Below are positions 1 to 7,271 of a stretch of 11,267 nucleotides of DNA, in pieces (within the stretch, counting starts at the first letter, position 1; the number at the start of each line of letters is the position of its first letter). The stretch is taken from assembly GCA_025937615.1 (NCBI GenBank), contig JAICRA010000012.1, positions 1 through 11,267 on the forward strand, written 5' to 3'. The notes below the pieces were generated by a model that saw nothing but the letters and a program-made list of their open reading frames with translations, did no database searches and was not told where the DNA came from. A program made the translations under genes and the position numbers. Source of the DNA: Thermomicrobiales bacterium (lineage in GTDB: Bacteria; Chloroflexota; Chloroflexia; Thermomicrobiales; UBA6265).

Positions 1-805
1 CGATGACGGGCTCGACACTGACACCGAACGCAGTGCCGCTGGTCCCGAGGCTGACCACCAACTCCCCGGGCGCGGCGCCGACGCCGAGTGCCGCCGCCAT
101 GTTGTCACCCGTTCCCGGTCCGACAGGAATCCCTTCTGGCAGCCCGAGCGCCGCAGCGGCGTCATCCCGTAACGAGCCGGCGGGTTCCTCCGGTCCGTGG
201 ACGTCGGGTAAGCGGAGTCGTGCCGCTGTCGCCTCCCCGACCGCAAGCGCCAGCAGATCCCGTCGCTCGCGACCGTCCCGCGGCGACCACCAACCGGAGC
301 CAGATGCCTCGCCCCGATCAGTCACGAGGTTTCCCGTCAGCCGCAAGTTGAGCCAGTCGTGCGGCAACCCAACCGCCACCGTGCGCGCCAGATCTTCAGG
401 TGAAGTTCGTGCGAGGTGGGCAAGCTTGGCAATCGTGATCGAGGCAACCAGGCGCGTCCCGACCTCCCGGCCAAAATCGGCCATGGCATTGAGACGTTCG
501 GCGTCGGGAGCGGCGTCGACGTTATTCCAGAGTGGCGCGGGACGGACGACTCCGTTTTTGGCATCGAGCGTGACCATTCCGTGCTGTTGGCCGTCGACAC
601 TCACCGCCGCGACGTGCATGTCTGACGAGACCGCCGCCCTCGTCGCCGCGACGAGCGCGTCCCACCACTCTGCAGGGTCCTGAACGTCCAGGCCGCTGTG
701 CGGAGCGCGCCCCTCGCCCACTATCTCGCCAGACTCCAAATCGACGGCGATGACTTTTGTCGACTGCGTGCTCGAGTCGACGCCAAGTACAACCGGTTGC
801 GGCAT
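1..805 (-). CDS. xylB: Xylulokinase (FGGY-family carbohydrate kinase), 3' end outside window
   Basis: The first 268 residues of an FGGY sugar kinase; the reading frame is open to the left edge, so the C-terminal part is missing. Xylulokinase phosphorylates D-xylulose with ATP to xylulose 5-phosphate, feeding the pentose phosphate pathway in the cytoplasm. Visible motifs are the N-terminal phosphate loop D10-SSTQSTK, the substrate-side motif VDGQQHGM (residues 70-77), WNN at 93-95, the catalytic-base motif GTGDN with D234, and the nucleotide-binding SLGTSGT at 252-258. These fit xylulokinase better than glycerol or gluconate kinase, but substrate choice within FGGY is inferred. The ATG at 805-803 is preceded by a strong Shine-Dalgarno sequence (GGAGG at 815-811, 5-base spacer). 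It lies 66 bases after the MFS gene on the same strand; only a weak 4-bp CCGG hairpin (about 853-866) lies between, so co-transcription is possible but functionally unexplained. Confidence 0.9.
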   Translation of the reverse strand, partial: MPQPVVLGVDSSTQSTKVIAVDLESGEIVGEGRAPHSGLDVQDPAEWWDALVAATRAAVSSDMHVAAVSVDGQQHGMVTLDAKNGVVRPAPLWNNVDAAPDAERLNAMADFGREVGTRLVASITIAKLAHLARTSPEDLARTVAVGLPHDWLNLRLTGNLVTDRGEASGSGWWSPRDGRERRDLLALAVGEATAARLRLPDVHGPEEPAGSLRDDAAAALGLPEGIPVGPGTGDNMAAALGVGAAPGELVVSLGTSGTAFGVSVEPVI

Positions 806-871
806 GATCTCCTCCGCCGGATACGACAACCGACGCGGCGCGCATTGTACGACCGGCAAGAACCGGCTACC

Positions 872-2419
872 TCAATGCGCGACTCGAGACGACGAGCGGT
901 CGCCAAAGAGCGCAACCGGTATCAGACCCGCGAGCGCGATAGCGCCGGCGATGAGGAACGTCTCGCGCGCGACCTGCAGGCTCACGGGTAGGACCGTTTC
1001 GTAGAGAAGCGCCGTTTGGCGCGCAAGAAAATCGGTGGTGCTCTCGCCTGGAGCTTGCACCACCTCTTCGAGGCTGCCGACCAGCCCCTGCAGCCGCCGC
1101 ACCGCGATCGCGGTCAGCATCGAAATGCCGATCGTCATTCCCAGGAGGCGAAAGACGAGGGTCAGGGCGGCGGCGATGCCCCGGTCAGCGGCTGGCGCGG
1201 CGTCGATCGCTGTCGCTCCGATGGGCGCAAACACCAGTCCGAATCCTGCTCCAGCCACAACGAGCCCGGGGAGCATACCGATCAGAACGCCATCACGCAG
1301 CCCGAGCCAGAGCGCGGCGTATCCAATAGTAACTAGCAGGAGACCGAGCGACGCCGTGAAACGAAATCCGACTCGAGACACGATCCGGCCGCCAGCGAAC
1401 GAGAGGAGCGCGATCAACAGCGTAAATGGGGCCAGCATCAGCGCGGAGACACGGCTCACGGACGGCTGATCGACCAGCATGGCTGTGATGACCGGAATGT
1501 CGACCATGGCGACGATCAACGATGCGCCGACAAGGAAATTCGCCGTGATGGCTGCGGTGAATTGGCGATCGAGGAACAGGGATACGGGGAGGAGGGGCCA
1601 CGCGGCTCGACGTTGCCGTTGTACAAGGAGCACCGCCAGTACGACAGCGACGCCCAGGAGCGGAATCACGAGTTCGGCGACAGGATTGCGTGAACCGCCA
1701 AGCGCGCGGGCTCCTCCCGCTGGCGCCCCCAGCTCGCCTCCTGCTGACAGCCCCAGATTCAACGTAAGCAAGGTCCCGGCGAGGAGGAGGACCCCTGGCA
1801 GATCAAGCTGGCTCATCCATCCCTTCCCTATCGTCGGTCTCGCTCCGCCAGCGCGGCCGATGGCGAAGGCGGCTGCAACCGCGAGTGGGACGTTGACAAT
1901 GAATACCCAGCGCCAGGGATCTTGACCCGGGGCGATTTCCACTAACAACGCGCCCCAGATCGGCCCCAGGACCCAGCCCAACGTATCGACCGCGCCGACG
2001 AGACCCAGTGCACTGGCTCGCCGGCCGGAAGGAAGGAGATCTCCGACCATGGCCATCGTTACAGGCAGCAGTGCGCCACCTCCGGCGCCCTGGATGGCTC
2101 GCCCCGCGACCATTTCTGGCAGATTGGTAGCGATTGCGCAAATGATCGAGCCCACCACGAAGAGGACAAGTGACGCCTGGAATGCGACTTTCCTCCCGAC
2201 GATGTCGGAAAGTCGCCCGACGACCGGGATTGCAACGATGTATGCGAGGAGGTAGCTGTTGACGATCCAGACGTAGCGGTCTACGTCCGCGGCGTTGATA
2301 CGAAGGTCGGTCACCATCCCGGGCAAGATCGTGGCGATGACGGTGAGATCGAGAGCGCCGAGCAGGACCGCCATGAGGGCTGTGCCGAGGGCGCGACGGT
2401 CGGTCGATTTCAGATCCAT
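872..2419 (-). CDS. MFS exporter, DHA2 (14-helix) type, resembling mycobacterial P55/Rv1410c
   Basis: A 515-residue, strongly hydrophobic membrane protein of the major facilitator superfamily, with the length expected for a 14-helix DHA2 transporter. Helix 1 carries LLGALDLTV with an intramembrane Asp24. The loop between helices 2 and 3 has motif A, GRLSDIVGRK (68-77). GRAIQGAGGGALLPV (106-120) marks helix 4, and LGWVLGPIWG (147-156) is the antiporter motif C of helix 5. Arg424 sits in a late helix (FRLLGM), and a polar stretch at about 441-480 lies between the last two helices. From memory, the helix-1 LLGALD, WIV..YLL.Y and GR.SD..GRK segments closely match Rv1410c. It starts 15 bases after a LprG-like lipoprotein gene with no Shine-Dalgarno sequence of its own, suggesting translational coupling. 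I infer a role in lipid export with that lipoprotein; a general multidrug exporter is the alternative. Confidence 0.88.
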   Translation of the reverse strand: MDLKSTDRRALGTALMAVLLGALDLTVIATILPGMVTDLRINAADVDRYVWIVNSYLLAYIVAIPVVGRLSDIVGRKVAFQASLVLFVVGSIICAIATNLPEMVAGRAIQGAGGGALLPVTMAMVGDLLPSGRRASALGLVGAVDTLGWVLGPIWGALLVEIAPGQDPWRWVFIVNVPLAVAAAFAIGRAGGARPTIGKGWMSQLDLPGVLLLAGTLLTLNLGLSAGGELGAPAGGARALGGSRNPVAELVIPLLGVAVVLAVLLVQRQRRAAWPLLPVSLFLDRQFTAAITANFLVGASLIVAMVDIPVITAMLVDQPSVSRVSALMLAPFTLLIALLSFAGGRIVSRVGFRFTASLGLLLVTIGYAALWLGLRDGVLIGMLPGLVVAGAGFGLVFAPIGATAIDAAPAADRGIAAALTLVFRLLGMTIGISMLTAIAVRRLQGLVGSLEEVVQAPGESTTDFLARQTALLYETVLPVSLQVARETFLIAGAIALAGLIPVALFGDRSSSRVAH

Positions 2420-2434
2420 CGGCGGTGCGGCCGG

Positions 2435-3160
2435 CTAGACCGGCGGCTCGATTGAGATCTCTTCGCCATGGTGGGTAAGGTTCAATGTCCAGACGGCAGG
2501 GTTCGGCCGCTCGGGGCCTGGGGGCTCCGAGAGTTGCGCGCGCACCAGATCATGCGTCTCCTGATCGATCCAGAGGTCGACCGTTACTGGTGACCCGGTG
2601 ATCGTGTAGTAGGTCAAGGGACCAACCACGGACTGATCGACGGTTGCACGCAGATGATAGGCCGTCTGCCCCTCGATCTCCTCGTCCTCGAGTCGCTGAA
2701 CATCCTCGACACGTCCCATGACGGGCCCGATGCCATCCTGGGTCGAAAAGAGGATGTCAGGCTGGTAGGCAAACTCCAGGGGAGCGTTTTCCCACTCCCC
2801 GGTGAGGATATTGGTTGTCCAGGACTTTTCGCCGACGGTGATCAGCTGCAGTGAAATCGCGCGATCCATGACCTCGGCCTGAAAAGCCGTCCGAACGCGG
2901 TCCGGTCGTTTCAGATCTCCCTCGGCCCCGAGAAGGCGGATGTTGCGCCCGGCGTCGATGAACGTCTCTCCCTCCACGTCGAGCGCGAAATGGACGGACG
3001 GTGTTTCCGCGAGGCGTTCGCTTGCCATCTCGAGCAAAGCAGCCGGCGTGGGCGTTGGTTCAGGCGTGGCTGCCTCGTTCGCGGCCGGGCCACACGCGGC
3101 CAGGGCGAGAACGCTGCCGGCGCCCAGAAGGTGCAAGAACCGGCGTCGAGGCAGCGGCAA
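2435..3160 (-). CDS. Twin-arginine lipoprotein, LppX/LprAFG (LprG-like) family
   Basis: A 241-residue secreted lipoprotein. The N-terminus has a twin-arginine motif RRRFL (5-9), a hydrophobic core and the lipobox LAAC with lipidated Cys23, followed by a Pro/Thr-rich linker (PEPTPTP, about 33-39). Residues about 40-235 look like the LppX_LprAFG fold: a starting helix (LLEMASERLAETPSVHF), then beta strands including LKRPDRVR (83-90) and VDLWIDQETHDLVRAQL (194-210). In mycobacteria such proteins have a hydrophobic pocket that carries triacylated lipids or glycolipids across the periplasm. The start is TTG at 3160-3158; it is chosen because AAGGAGA (3171-3165) precedes it and the signal peptide begins at once. 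An upstream ATG in the Shine-Dalgarno region is in another frame. The MFS exporter follows after 15 bases, the same order as lprG-Rv1410c. Family assignment is by pattern recognition, not search. Confidence 0.8.
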   Translation of the reverse strand: MPLPRRRFLHLLGAGSVLALAACGPAANEAATPEPTPTPAALLEMASERLAETPSVHFALDVEGETFIDAGRNIRLLGAEGDLKRPDRVRTAFQAEVMDRAISLQLITVGEKSWTTNILTGEWENAPLEFAYQPDILFSTQDGIGPVMGRVEDVQRLEDEEIEGQTAYHLRATVDQSVVGPLTYYTITGSPVTVDLWIDQETHDLVRAQLSEPPGPERPNPAVWTLNLTHHGEEISIEPPV

Positions 3161-3218
3161 CGGGTCTCCTTCGCGCCATCAGTGCGCTCTACCGGCTCAA
3201 ACCGGCGCGTTGTGCCCG

Positions 3219-3227
3219 AGTCTAGCA
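3219..3227 (-). promoter_or_regulatory. Candidate extended -10 promoter for the lipoprotein/MFS operon
   Basis: On the minus strand TGC followed by TAGACT (3227 to 3219) fits an extended -10 element. No good -35 hexamer lies 16-18 bases upstream. Transcription would start near 3212, giving a leader of about 52 bases before the TTG start. Prediction only. Confidence 0.4.
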
Positions 3228-3275
3228 TCAGGCGTTTCGCGATCGATGCGCGCCGCTGATGCGGCCGGACCCGCG

Positions 3276-3284
3276 TGCTACCAT
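3276..3284 (+). promoter_or_regulatory. Candidate extended -10 promoter for the PP2C-amidohydrolase-ruvA operon
   Basis: TGC followed by TACCAT (3276-3284) fits an extended -10 element, with CTGATG (3256-3261) as a poor -35 at 17-base spacing. The start site would be near 3291, about 33 bases before the GTG start of the phosphatase gene. The two candidate promoters of this divergent region lie about 50 bases apart. Prediction only. Confidence 0.35.
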
Positions 3285-3323
3285 CAGACCGACCGATGAA
3301 ACCAGCAGGGGACGAGCCCGATC

Positions 3324-4259
3324 GTGAGCGCGCTACCGAGAGCAGTCGATACGCCCGAGGAGACGCTGCGTCTGGCAGTCTCCGCTGTGACAGACGCCGC
3401 AGGACGAGACGAGAACCAGGACGTCGCCGTGGCGCTGGCCATCGGCGGGAACGGTCCGGCGGGCGTCAATGAGAACTTCCTCCTGGTTGTGGCCGACGGT
3501 ATGGGCGGGCATCCCGCAGGAGACGTCGCCAGTCAGATCGCGATGAATACGCTAGTCGAGGCGTTCCCGACGCTTCCGGATGGTGACCTGGGACTCGCCA
3601 TGAAGCAGGCGTACCGCCGCGCGAACGAAGCGGTGTTCCAGGCCGGTGAGGATGAGCCCACGCACGCCGGCATGGGGACGACGCTGACCTCGGCGCTCCT
3701 CCACGGCAAGTACGCCACCATTGCCAATGTCGGTGACAGCCGTGCTTACCTTCTGCGCGGCGACGCACTGACGCAGGTGACGCGGGACCATACAGTGGTG
3801 GCCGAGGAGGTGGTCCAGGGTCGCCTCACCGCCGATGCGGCGCGCCGCGATCCCCGCCGGAACGTGCTTACCCACGTCATCGGCACGCACCCCCGGTTAG
3901 AGAGCAAGCTGCCAGACGTATTCGAGCTGGCTCTCCTCCCCGGAGACCGCTTGCTTCTCTGCAGCGATGGACTCTATGACGTTCTCGACGACGGCGAGAT
4001 GCGCCGCGCGCTTGTCGATCAGGATCCCAGCGACGCCGCCAGACGACTCGTGGAGGCGGCAACGGAGCGGGGCACCCGCGACAATGCCACCGCGGTCGTC
4101 GCAGCGGCGATCCCGACACGCGTGCCGAGCGCTGCCGCGCTGCCCGTCCCGGCGTCTCGCACTGGCGGTCTGCCCGGAACGGTGATCGCCGCGGTCATCG
4201 CCATCCTCCTCGTAGTACTCCTGCTCCTCGCCGTCGCGGTTCTGGGAGCTCCGCTTTAA
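3324..4259 (+). CDS. PP2C-family Ser/Thr protein phosphatase with C-terminal membrane anchor
   Basis: A 311-residue metal-dependent (PPM/PP2C) phosphatase of the bacterial Stp/PrpC/PstP type, which removes phosphate from Ser/Thr residues, normally those modified by Hanks-type kinases. All core motifs are present: RDENQD (28-33), the metal-binding DGMGGH (58-63), GMGTT (116-120), NVGDSR (135-140), RDH (154-156), SDG (214-216) and the final RDNAT (252-256). The catalytic domain ends near residue 263. A short Pro/Ala linker follows, then one long hydrophobic helix (about 285-308) reaching the C-terminus, so the enzyme domain should face the cytoplasm on a tail anchor. PstP-type enzymes carry an extracellular domain after this helix; here there is none. 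No partner kinase or FHA protein is in the window. The start is GTG at 3324; an ATG at 3296 is in a different frame. Confidence 0.93.
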   Translation: MSALPRAVDTPEETLRLAVSAVTDAAGRDENQDVAVALAIGGNGPAGVNENFLLVVADGMGGHPAGDVASQIAMNTLVEAFPTLPDGDLGLAMKQAYRRANEAVFQAGEDEPTHAGMGTTLTSALLHGKYATIANVGDSRAYLLRGDALTQVTRDHTVVAEEVVQGRLTADAARRDPRRNVLTHVIGTHPRLESKLPDVFELALLPGDRLLLCSDGLYDVLDDGEMRRALVDQDPSDAARRLVEAATERGTRDNATAVVAAAIPTRVPSAAALPVPASRTGGLPGTVIAAVIAILLVVLLLLAVAVLGAPL

Positions 4260-4263
4260 ACCG

Positions 4264-5163
4264 ATGGCGGATGGTCCGCCGGTTGTCGTCGACGCGCACA
4301 CCCACGTGTTTCCCCCGCAATGGATCGCCGACCGCGTCAATCATTGCCGGCGAGATCGCTGGTTCGGCGACCTCTATGAGGCACCAACCGCAAAAATGAT
4401 CGACGCGGTCGAGCTGGTGTCCGCCATGGAGAGCGCCGGTGTGGCGCTGGCCATCGCCTGCGGCTGGCCCTGGCTCGATCCTGGTCTTTGCCGCGAGCAC
4501 AACGATTATCTTGCAGATGCGGCCAACAGAAGCGATGGTCGCCTCGCCTGGCTCGGGATTGTGGCGCCGGCCTCGTCTGATGCGGCTGCGGAGACCGAGC
4601 GCTGTCTGGCACTCGGCGCCGCCGGGATCGGCGAATTGAATGCCGATGCACAGGGTGTCGATATCGTGCAACCAGGGGTCCTGGAGGACGTGACTGCCGT
4701 GCTGATCGCCGCCGACCGGCCGCTCCTGCTCCACGCGTCGGAACCGGTCGGTCATCGCTATCCGGGCAAGGGCACCGCCACCCCGGATCGTCTGCTGAAC
4801 TTCCTGGCGGCGAATCCGGATCTGCGAGTCGTTCTCGCGCATTGGGGAGGCGGTCTGCCGTTCTACGAGCTGATGCCCGAAGTCGCCGTGGTCACCCGGA
4901 ATGTCGTCTACGACACCGCCGCTTCTTCGTATCTCTACCGACCGGGCGTGTTCCGCACCGTCCTCGATATCAGCGGTCGGGAGCGCGTCCTCTGGGCAAG
5001 CGATCATCCCGTCCTCGGGGTGGGAAAATTTCTGGAACGGACGCGACGGCTGGCGGCGATTCACCCCGATGAACAGGCTCTGGTCATGGGTGACAATGCA
5101 CGTCGCGTTTACCGGCTGGACGATACTGCACAAGACATCGAACGCCTGGGGATGCCGCAATGA
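4264..5163 (+). CDS. Amidohydrolase-superfamily metal-dependent hydrolase (amidohydro_2 / TIM-barrel type)
   Basis: A 299-residue TIM-barrel hydrolase of the PF04909 (amidohydrolase 2) type. The N-terminal metal motif DAHTH gives His12 and His14. Further likely active-site residues are His157 in LLLHASE, His193 in VVLAHWGGG and Asp247 in WASDHP, the usual strand-8 Asp. The C-terminal GDNARRVYRL (277-286) is the standard family ending in which the last helix packs on the barrel. Relatives include decarboxylases (ACMSD, gamma-resorcylate), lactonases and other hydrolases, and I cannot name the substrate. The ATG starts 4 bases after the phosphatase stop with only a poor Shine-Dalgarno sequence, and the stop overlaps the ruvA start as ATGA. 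The gene is thus in the middle of a translationally coupled three-gene operon, although no link to phosphatase or recombination function is evident. Confidence 0.88.
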   Translation: MADGPPVVVDAHTHVFPPQWIADRVNHCRRDRWFGDLYEAPTAKMIDAVELVSAMESAGVALAIACGWPWLDPGLCREHNDYLADAANRSDGRLAWLGIVAPASSDAAAETERCLALGAAGIGELNADAQGVDIVQPGVLEDVTAVLIAADRPLLLHASEPVGHRYPGKGTATPDRLLNFLAANPDLRVVLAHWGGGLPFYELMPEVAVVTRNVVYDTAASSYLYRPGVFRTVLDISGRERVLWASDHPVLGVGKFLERTRRLAAIHPDEQALVMGDNARRVYRLDDTAQDIERLGMPQ

Positions 5164-5741
5164 TCGCGGGACTGAAGGGACGCATCGAGCGCAAGCTGGA
5201 CGACGCGGCGCTGATCGACGTTAGTGGAGTCATCTACCGCGTCAACACCTCGCTGGTGACCCTGGAAGACATCGGTGATACCGGCGAAACCGCGCGGCTG
5301 TTCACGCATCTCTACGTGCGCGAAGACCAGCTCACGCTCTACGGGTTCGCCTCATCGGATGAGCTACGGTTGTTCGAGACGCTCATCAGCGTCTCCGGCG
5401 TTGGCCCCAGGCTGGCGCTAGCGATCCTCTCCCGCGTGCGACCGGAAGCGCTGGAGATGGCGATCAACGGCGAGAACGCGGAGCTCCTTGCGACCGTGCC
5501 AGGAGTTGGTCGCAAGACGGCCGGGCGGCTCATTCTCGAGCTGCGAGGGAAGATCGTGCCGGCCAGCGGCGCGCCGATGAGCGTGCCGTCGCGAGCGGAC
5601 GCAGAGGTCGTCGAAGCACTGCGATCGCTGGGGTACACCACGGCTGAGGCCAATGGGGCGCTGGTACGAGTGCCGCGAGATCCGGATATGACCGTCGAGG
5701 ATCGCGTCGTGGCCGCGCTGCGTGAGTTGGCCGAGACGTAG
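5160..5741 (+). CDS. ruvA: Holliday junction branch migration protein RuvA
   Basis: A 193-residue protein, the usual RuvA length. RuvA tetramers bind the four-way DNA junction and load the RuvB motor for branch migration in recombinational repair. Domain I is an OB fold, from MIAGLKGRI to YVREDQLTLYGF (52-63). Domain II holds two helix-hairpin-helix motifs, SVSGVGPRLAL (77-87) and TVPGVGRKTAGRL (112-124), whose GVG turns contact the DNA backbone. A variable linker (about 134-145) leads to the small domain III (about 146-193), which contacts RuvB and contains the typical EALRSLGYT. The ATG overlaps the stop of the amidohydrolase gene (ATGA), indicating translational coupling. ruvB and ruvC, its common neighbours, are not here: the gene downstream is convergent hisD. 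Confidence 0.97.
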   Translation: MIAGLKGRIERKLDDAALIDVSGVIYRVNTSLVTLEDIGDTGETARLFTHLYVREDQLTLYGFASSDELRLFETLISVSGVGPRLALAILSRVRPEALEMAINGENAELLATVPGVGRKTAGRLILELRGKIVPASGAPMSVPSRADAEVVEALRSLGYTTAEANGALVRVPRDPDMTVEDRVVAALRELAET

Positions 5742-5770
5742 ACACTCAGTTCTGCAAAAGGATGAACGTG

Positions 5771-5854
5771 CCTTCCTGAACGAAGTGAAGGATCCCGGCT
5801 CGGAACGGGCAGTCGCGGGACACGAGATCCTTCGCCTGTGGGCTCGGGATGACA
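5771..5854. repeat. Palindromic intergenic element between convergent ruvA and hisD, probably a dispersed repeat
   Basis: The 131 bases between ruvA and hisD contain a 10-bp stem: GTGAAGGATC (5785-5794) pairs with GATCCTTCGC (5826-5835) with one G-T wobble and a 31-base loop. A smaller hairpin, CCTTC (5771-5775) with GAAGG (5787-5791), overlaps the left arm. Read on the minus strand the element opens with GTCATCCCGAG and passes through GAAGGATCTCG. This GTCAT(T/C)CCGAG...GGATCTC pattern is, in my recollection, typical of short intergenic repeats scattered through some Chloroflexota and related genomes. Only one copy is in the window, so repetition cannot be shown. There is no T-tract, so an intrinsic terminator is possible only in a weak sense. 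Confidence 0.45.
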
Positions 5855-5872
5855 CGCGCTGTGGTGCTCCAA

Positions 5873-7246
5873 TCACTCGTGATCGAGGCGCTCCAAGCGA
5901 CGCTCGATGGCACGGGCATGTGCGGTCAGCCCTTCGGCGCGAGCGAGTGTCGAGGTGGCCGGGCCGAGGCGGCGCAGCGCCGAGTTGTTGGCCGCGATGA
6001 CGCTGATCACCTTCGTGAACTCGGCAATGTTGATCGGAGACGAGAAGCGAGCCGTACCGCCGGTCGGCATGACGTGGCTCGGTCCGGCCGTATAGTCGCC
6101 GAGTGCTTCCGGGCTGTCCTCCCCGACGAAGATACCGCCCGCGTGCCGCACCATCGGCACGCAGGACCAGGGATCATGCAGGAGCAGGCAGAGATGCTCC
6201 GGCGCGTAGCAGTTCGCCAGGTCGATCGCTGTCGCGACGTCAGGCGCCAACACGACGAGTCCGTTCGCGGCGAGTGATTGTCCGGCGATGTCCGCGCGCT
6301 CGAGCGAGGCAAGTTGCACAGGCAACTCTTCGAGCACCGCATGGGCAAGCATCGGGCTGTTGGTGATGAGGATGGCGCTGGCCATCGGGTCGTGCTCGGC
6401 CTGAGCGAGGAGGTCGGCGGCAACCAACTCCGGATCGGCGGATTCATCGGCGACCAACAGTGTCTCGGTCGGGCCTGGAAGCTGGTCGATATCGACAATG
6501 CCGAAGACACGACGCTTGGCCAGCACGACGAAGATGTTGCCCGGTCCGTAGATTTTGTCGACATGAGGAACGGTTTCGGTGCCAAAAGCCATCGCGGCGA
6601 TGGCCTGAACTCCGCCGATGCAGAAGACACGATCGACGCCAGCCACTTCGGCGGCCGCTAGCACCAGCGGCGAGATCTGCCCGTTCGGGCCACGGGGCGT
6701 ACAGACGACGATCTCCTGCACACCGGCAACGCGCGCCGGCACCGCGGTCATCAGCAGCGACGATGGATAGACCGCCGTCCCACCCGGGGTGTAGACGCCG
6801 ACGCGATCGAGCGGGCGTACCACCTGCCCTAATGCGCCCTCGTCGCTGTAGTCGAGCCACGAGGTGCGCAACTGCTTGCGGTGAAACGTCGCGATTTGCT
6901 CCGCAGCCAGGCGGAGCGCATCTTGCAGCGCGGGTTCCAGCTGGGAGAGCGCACTCTGCCATGCGCTACGCGGGATTTCCAGTTGCGCTGGCGCCTCGCC
7001 GTCGAACGCGGCCGAGTAGCGTAAGATGGCCGCGTCCCCCTCGTTGCGCACGTCGCCGAGGATGCGGTCGACCACCTCATCCGCACTGAGATCAGCGCCG
7101 AAAACGTGGCGAATTCCCTCCTGCATGCGCGGGGAGAGATCGGGCTCCTCGAAGCCCCGTCGCCTGGTCAGCTCCAGTCGCGCTTCGTCCACATCACGGA
7201 TGAGGCGGGGCATCGAAGTCGGGGCAGTCTGCATTGTCATGGTCAT
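5873..7246 (-). CDS. hisD: Histidinol dehydrogenase
   Basis: A 457-residue enzyme for the last two steps of histidine biosynthesis: NAD-dependent oxidation of L-histidinol through histidinal to histidine. The catalytic set matches the E. coli enzyme in order and spacing: zinc ligands Gln282 and His285 (QAEH), Asp384 (GDYTAGPSH) and His443 (LTAHARA), and the acid/base pair Glu350-His351 (YAPEHL). Other signatures are VYTPGG (151-156), IYGPGN (232-237) and LPGPTET (256-262). It should be fully active. The start is uncertain: ATG codons occur at residues 1, 3, 5 and 12, and the only Shine-Dalgarno-like stretch (GAGG) lies about 12 bases before the first, so the first is used. It begins 25 bases after pheT, with no terminator in the gap and no other his gene nearby, so it probably shares the pheST transcript and its T-box. 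Confidence 0.96.
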   Translation of the reverse strand: MTMTMQTAPTSMPRLIRDVDEARLELTRRRGFEEPDLSPRMQEGIRHVFGADLSADEVVDRILGDVRNEGDAAILRYSAAFDGEAPAQLEIPRSAWQSALSQLEPALQDALRLAAEQIATFHRKQLRTSWLDYSDEGALGQVVRPLDRVGVYTPGGTAVYPSSLLMTAVPARVAGVQEIVVCTPRGPNGQISPLVLAAAEVAGVDRVFCIGGVQAIAAMAFGTETVPHVDKIYGPGNIFVVLAKRRVFGIVDIDQLPGPTETLLVADESADPELVAADLLAQAEHDPMASAILITNSPMLAHAVLEELPVQLASLERADIAGQSLAANGLVVLAPDVATAIDLANCYAPEHLCLLLHDPWSCVPMVRHAGGIFVGEDSPEALGDYTAGPSHVMPTGGTARFSSPINIAEFTKVISVIAANNSALRRLGPATSTLARAEGLTAHARAIERRLERLDHE

Positions 7247-7271
7247 GTGAGCACGCCTCGGTCTTCTACGG

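Noticed and set aside
3..683. 226-codon open frame on the plus strand
   Set aside because: Antisense to xylB, whose FGGY motifs are clear; the Ser/Ala/Pro-rich product has no family features.
522..845. 107-codon minus-strand open frame at the left edge
   Set aside because: Same strand as xylB but in the wrong frame; the frame starting at 805 carries the kinase motifs and a strong ribosome binding site.
853..866. CCGG...CCGG hairpin after the MFS gene as a terminator
   Set aside because: Only four base pairs and no T-tract.
4195..5160. 321-codon open frame on the minus strand
   Set aside because: Antisense to the well-supported amidohydrolase gene; no recognisable protein signature, as expected for a shadow frame in GC-rich DNA.
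5742..5872. A small gene between ruvA and hisD
   Set aside because: The open frames there run into ruvA or hisD antisense; the palindromic element explains the stretch better.
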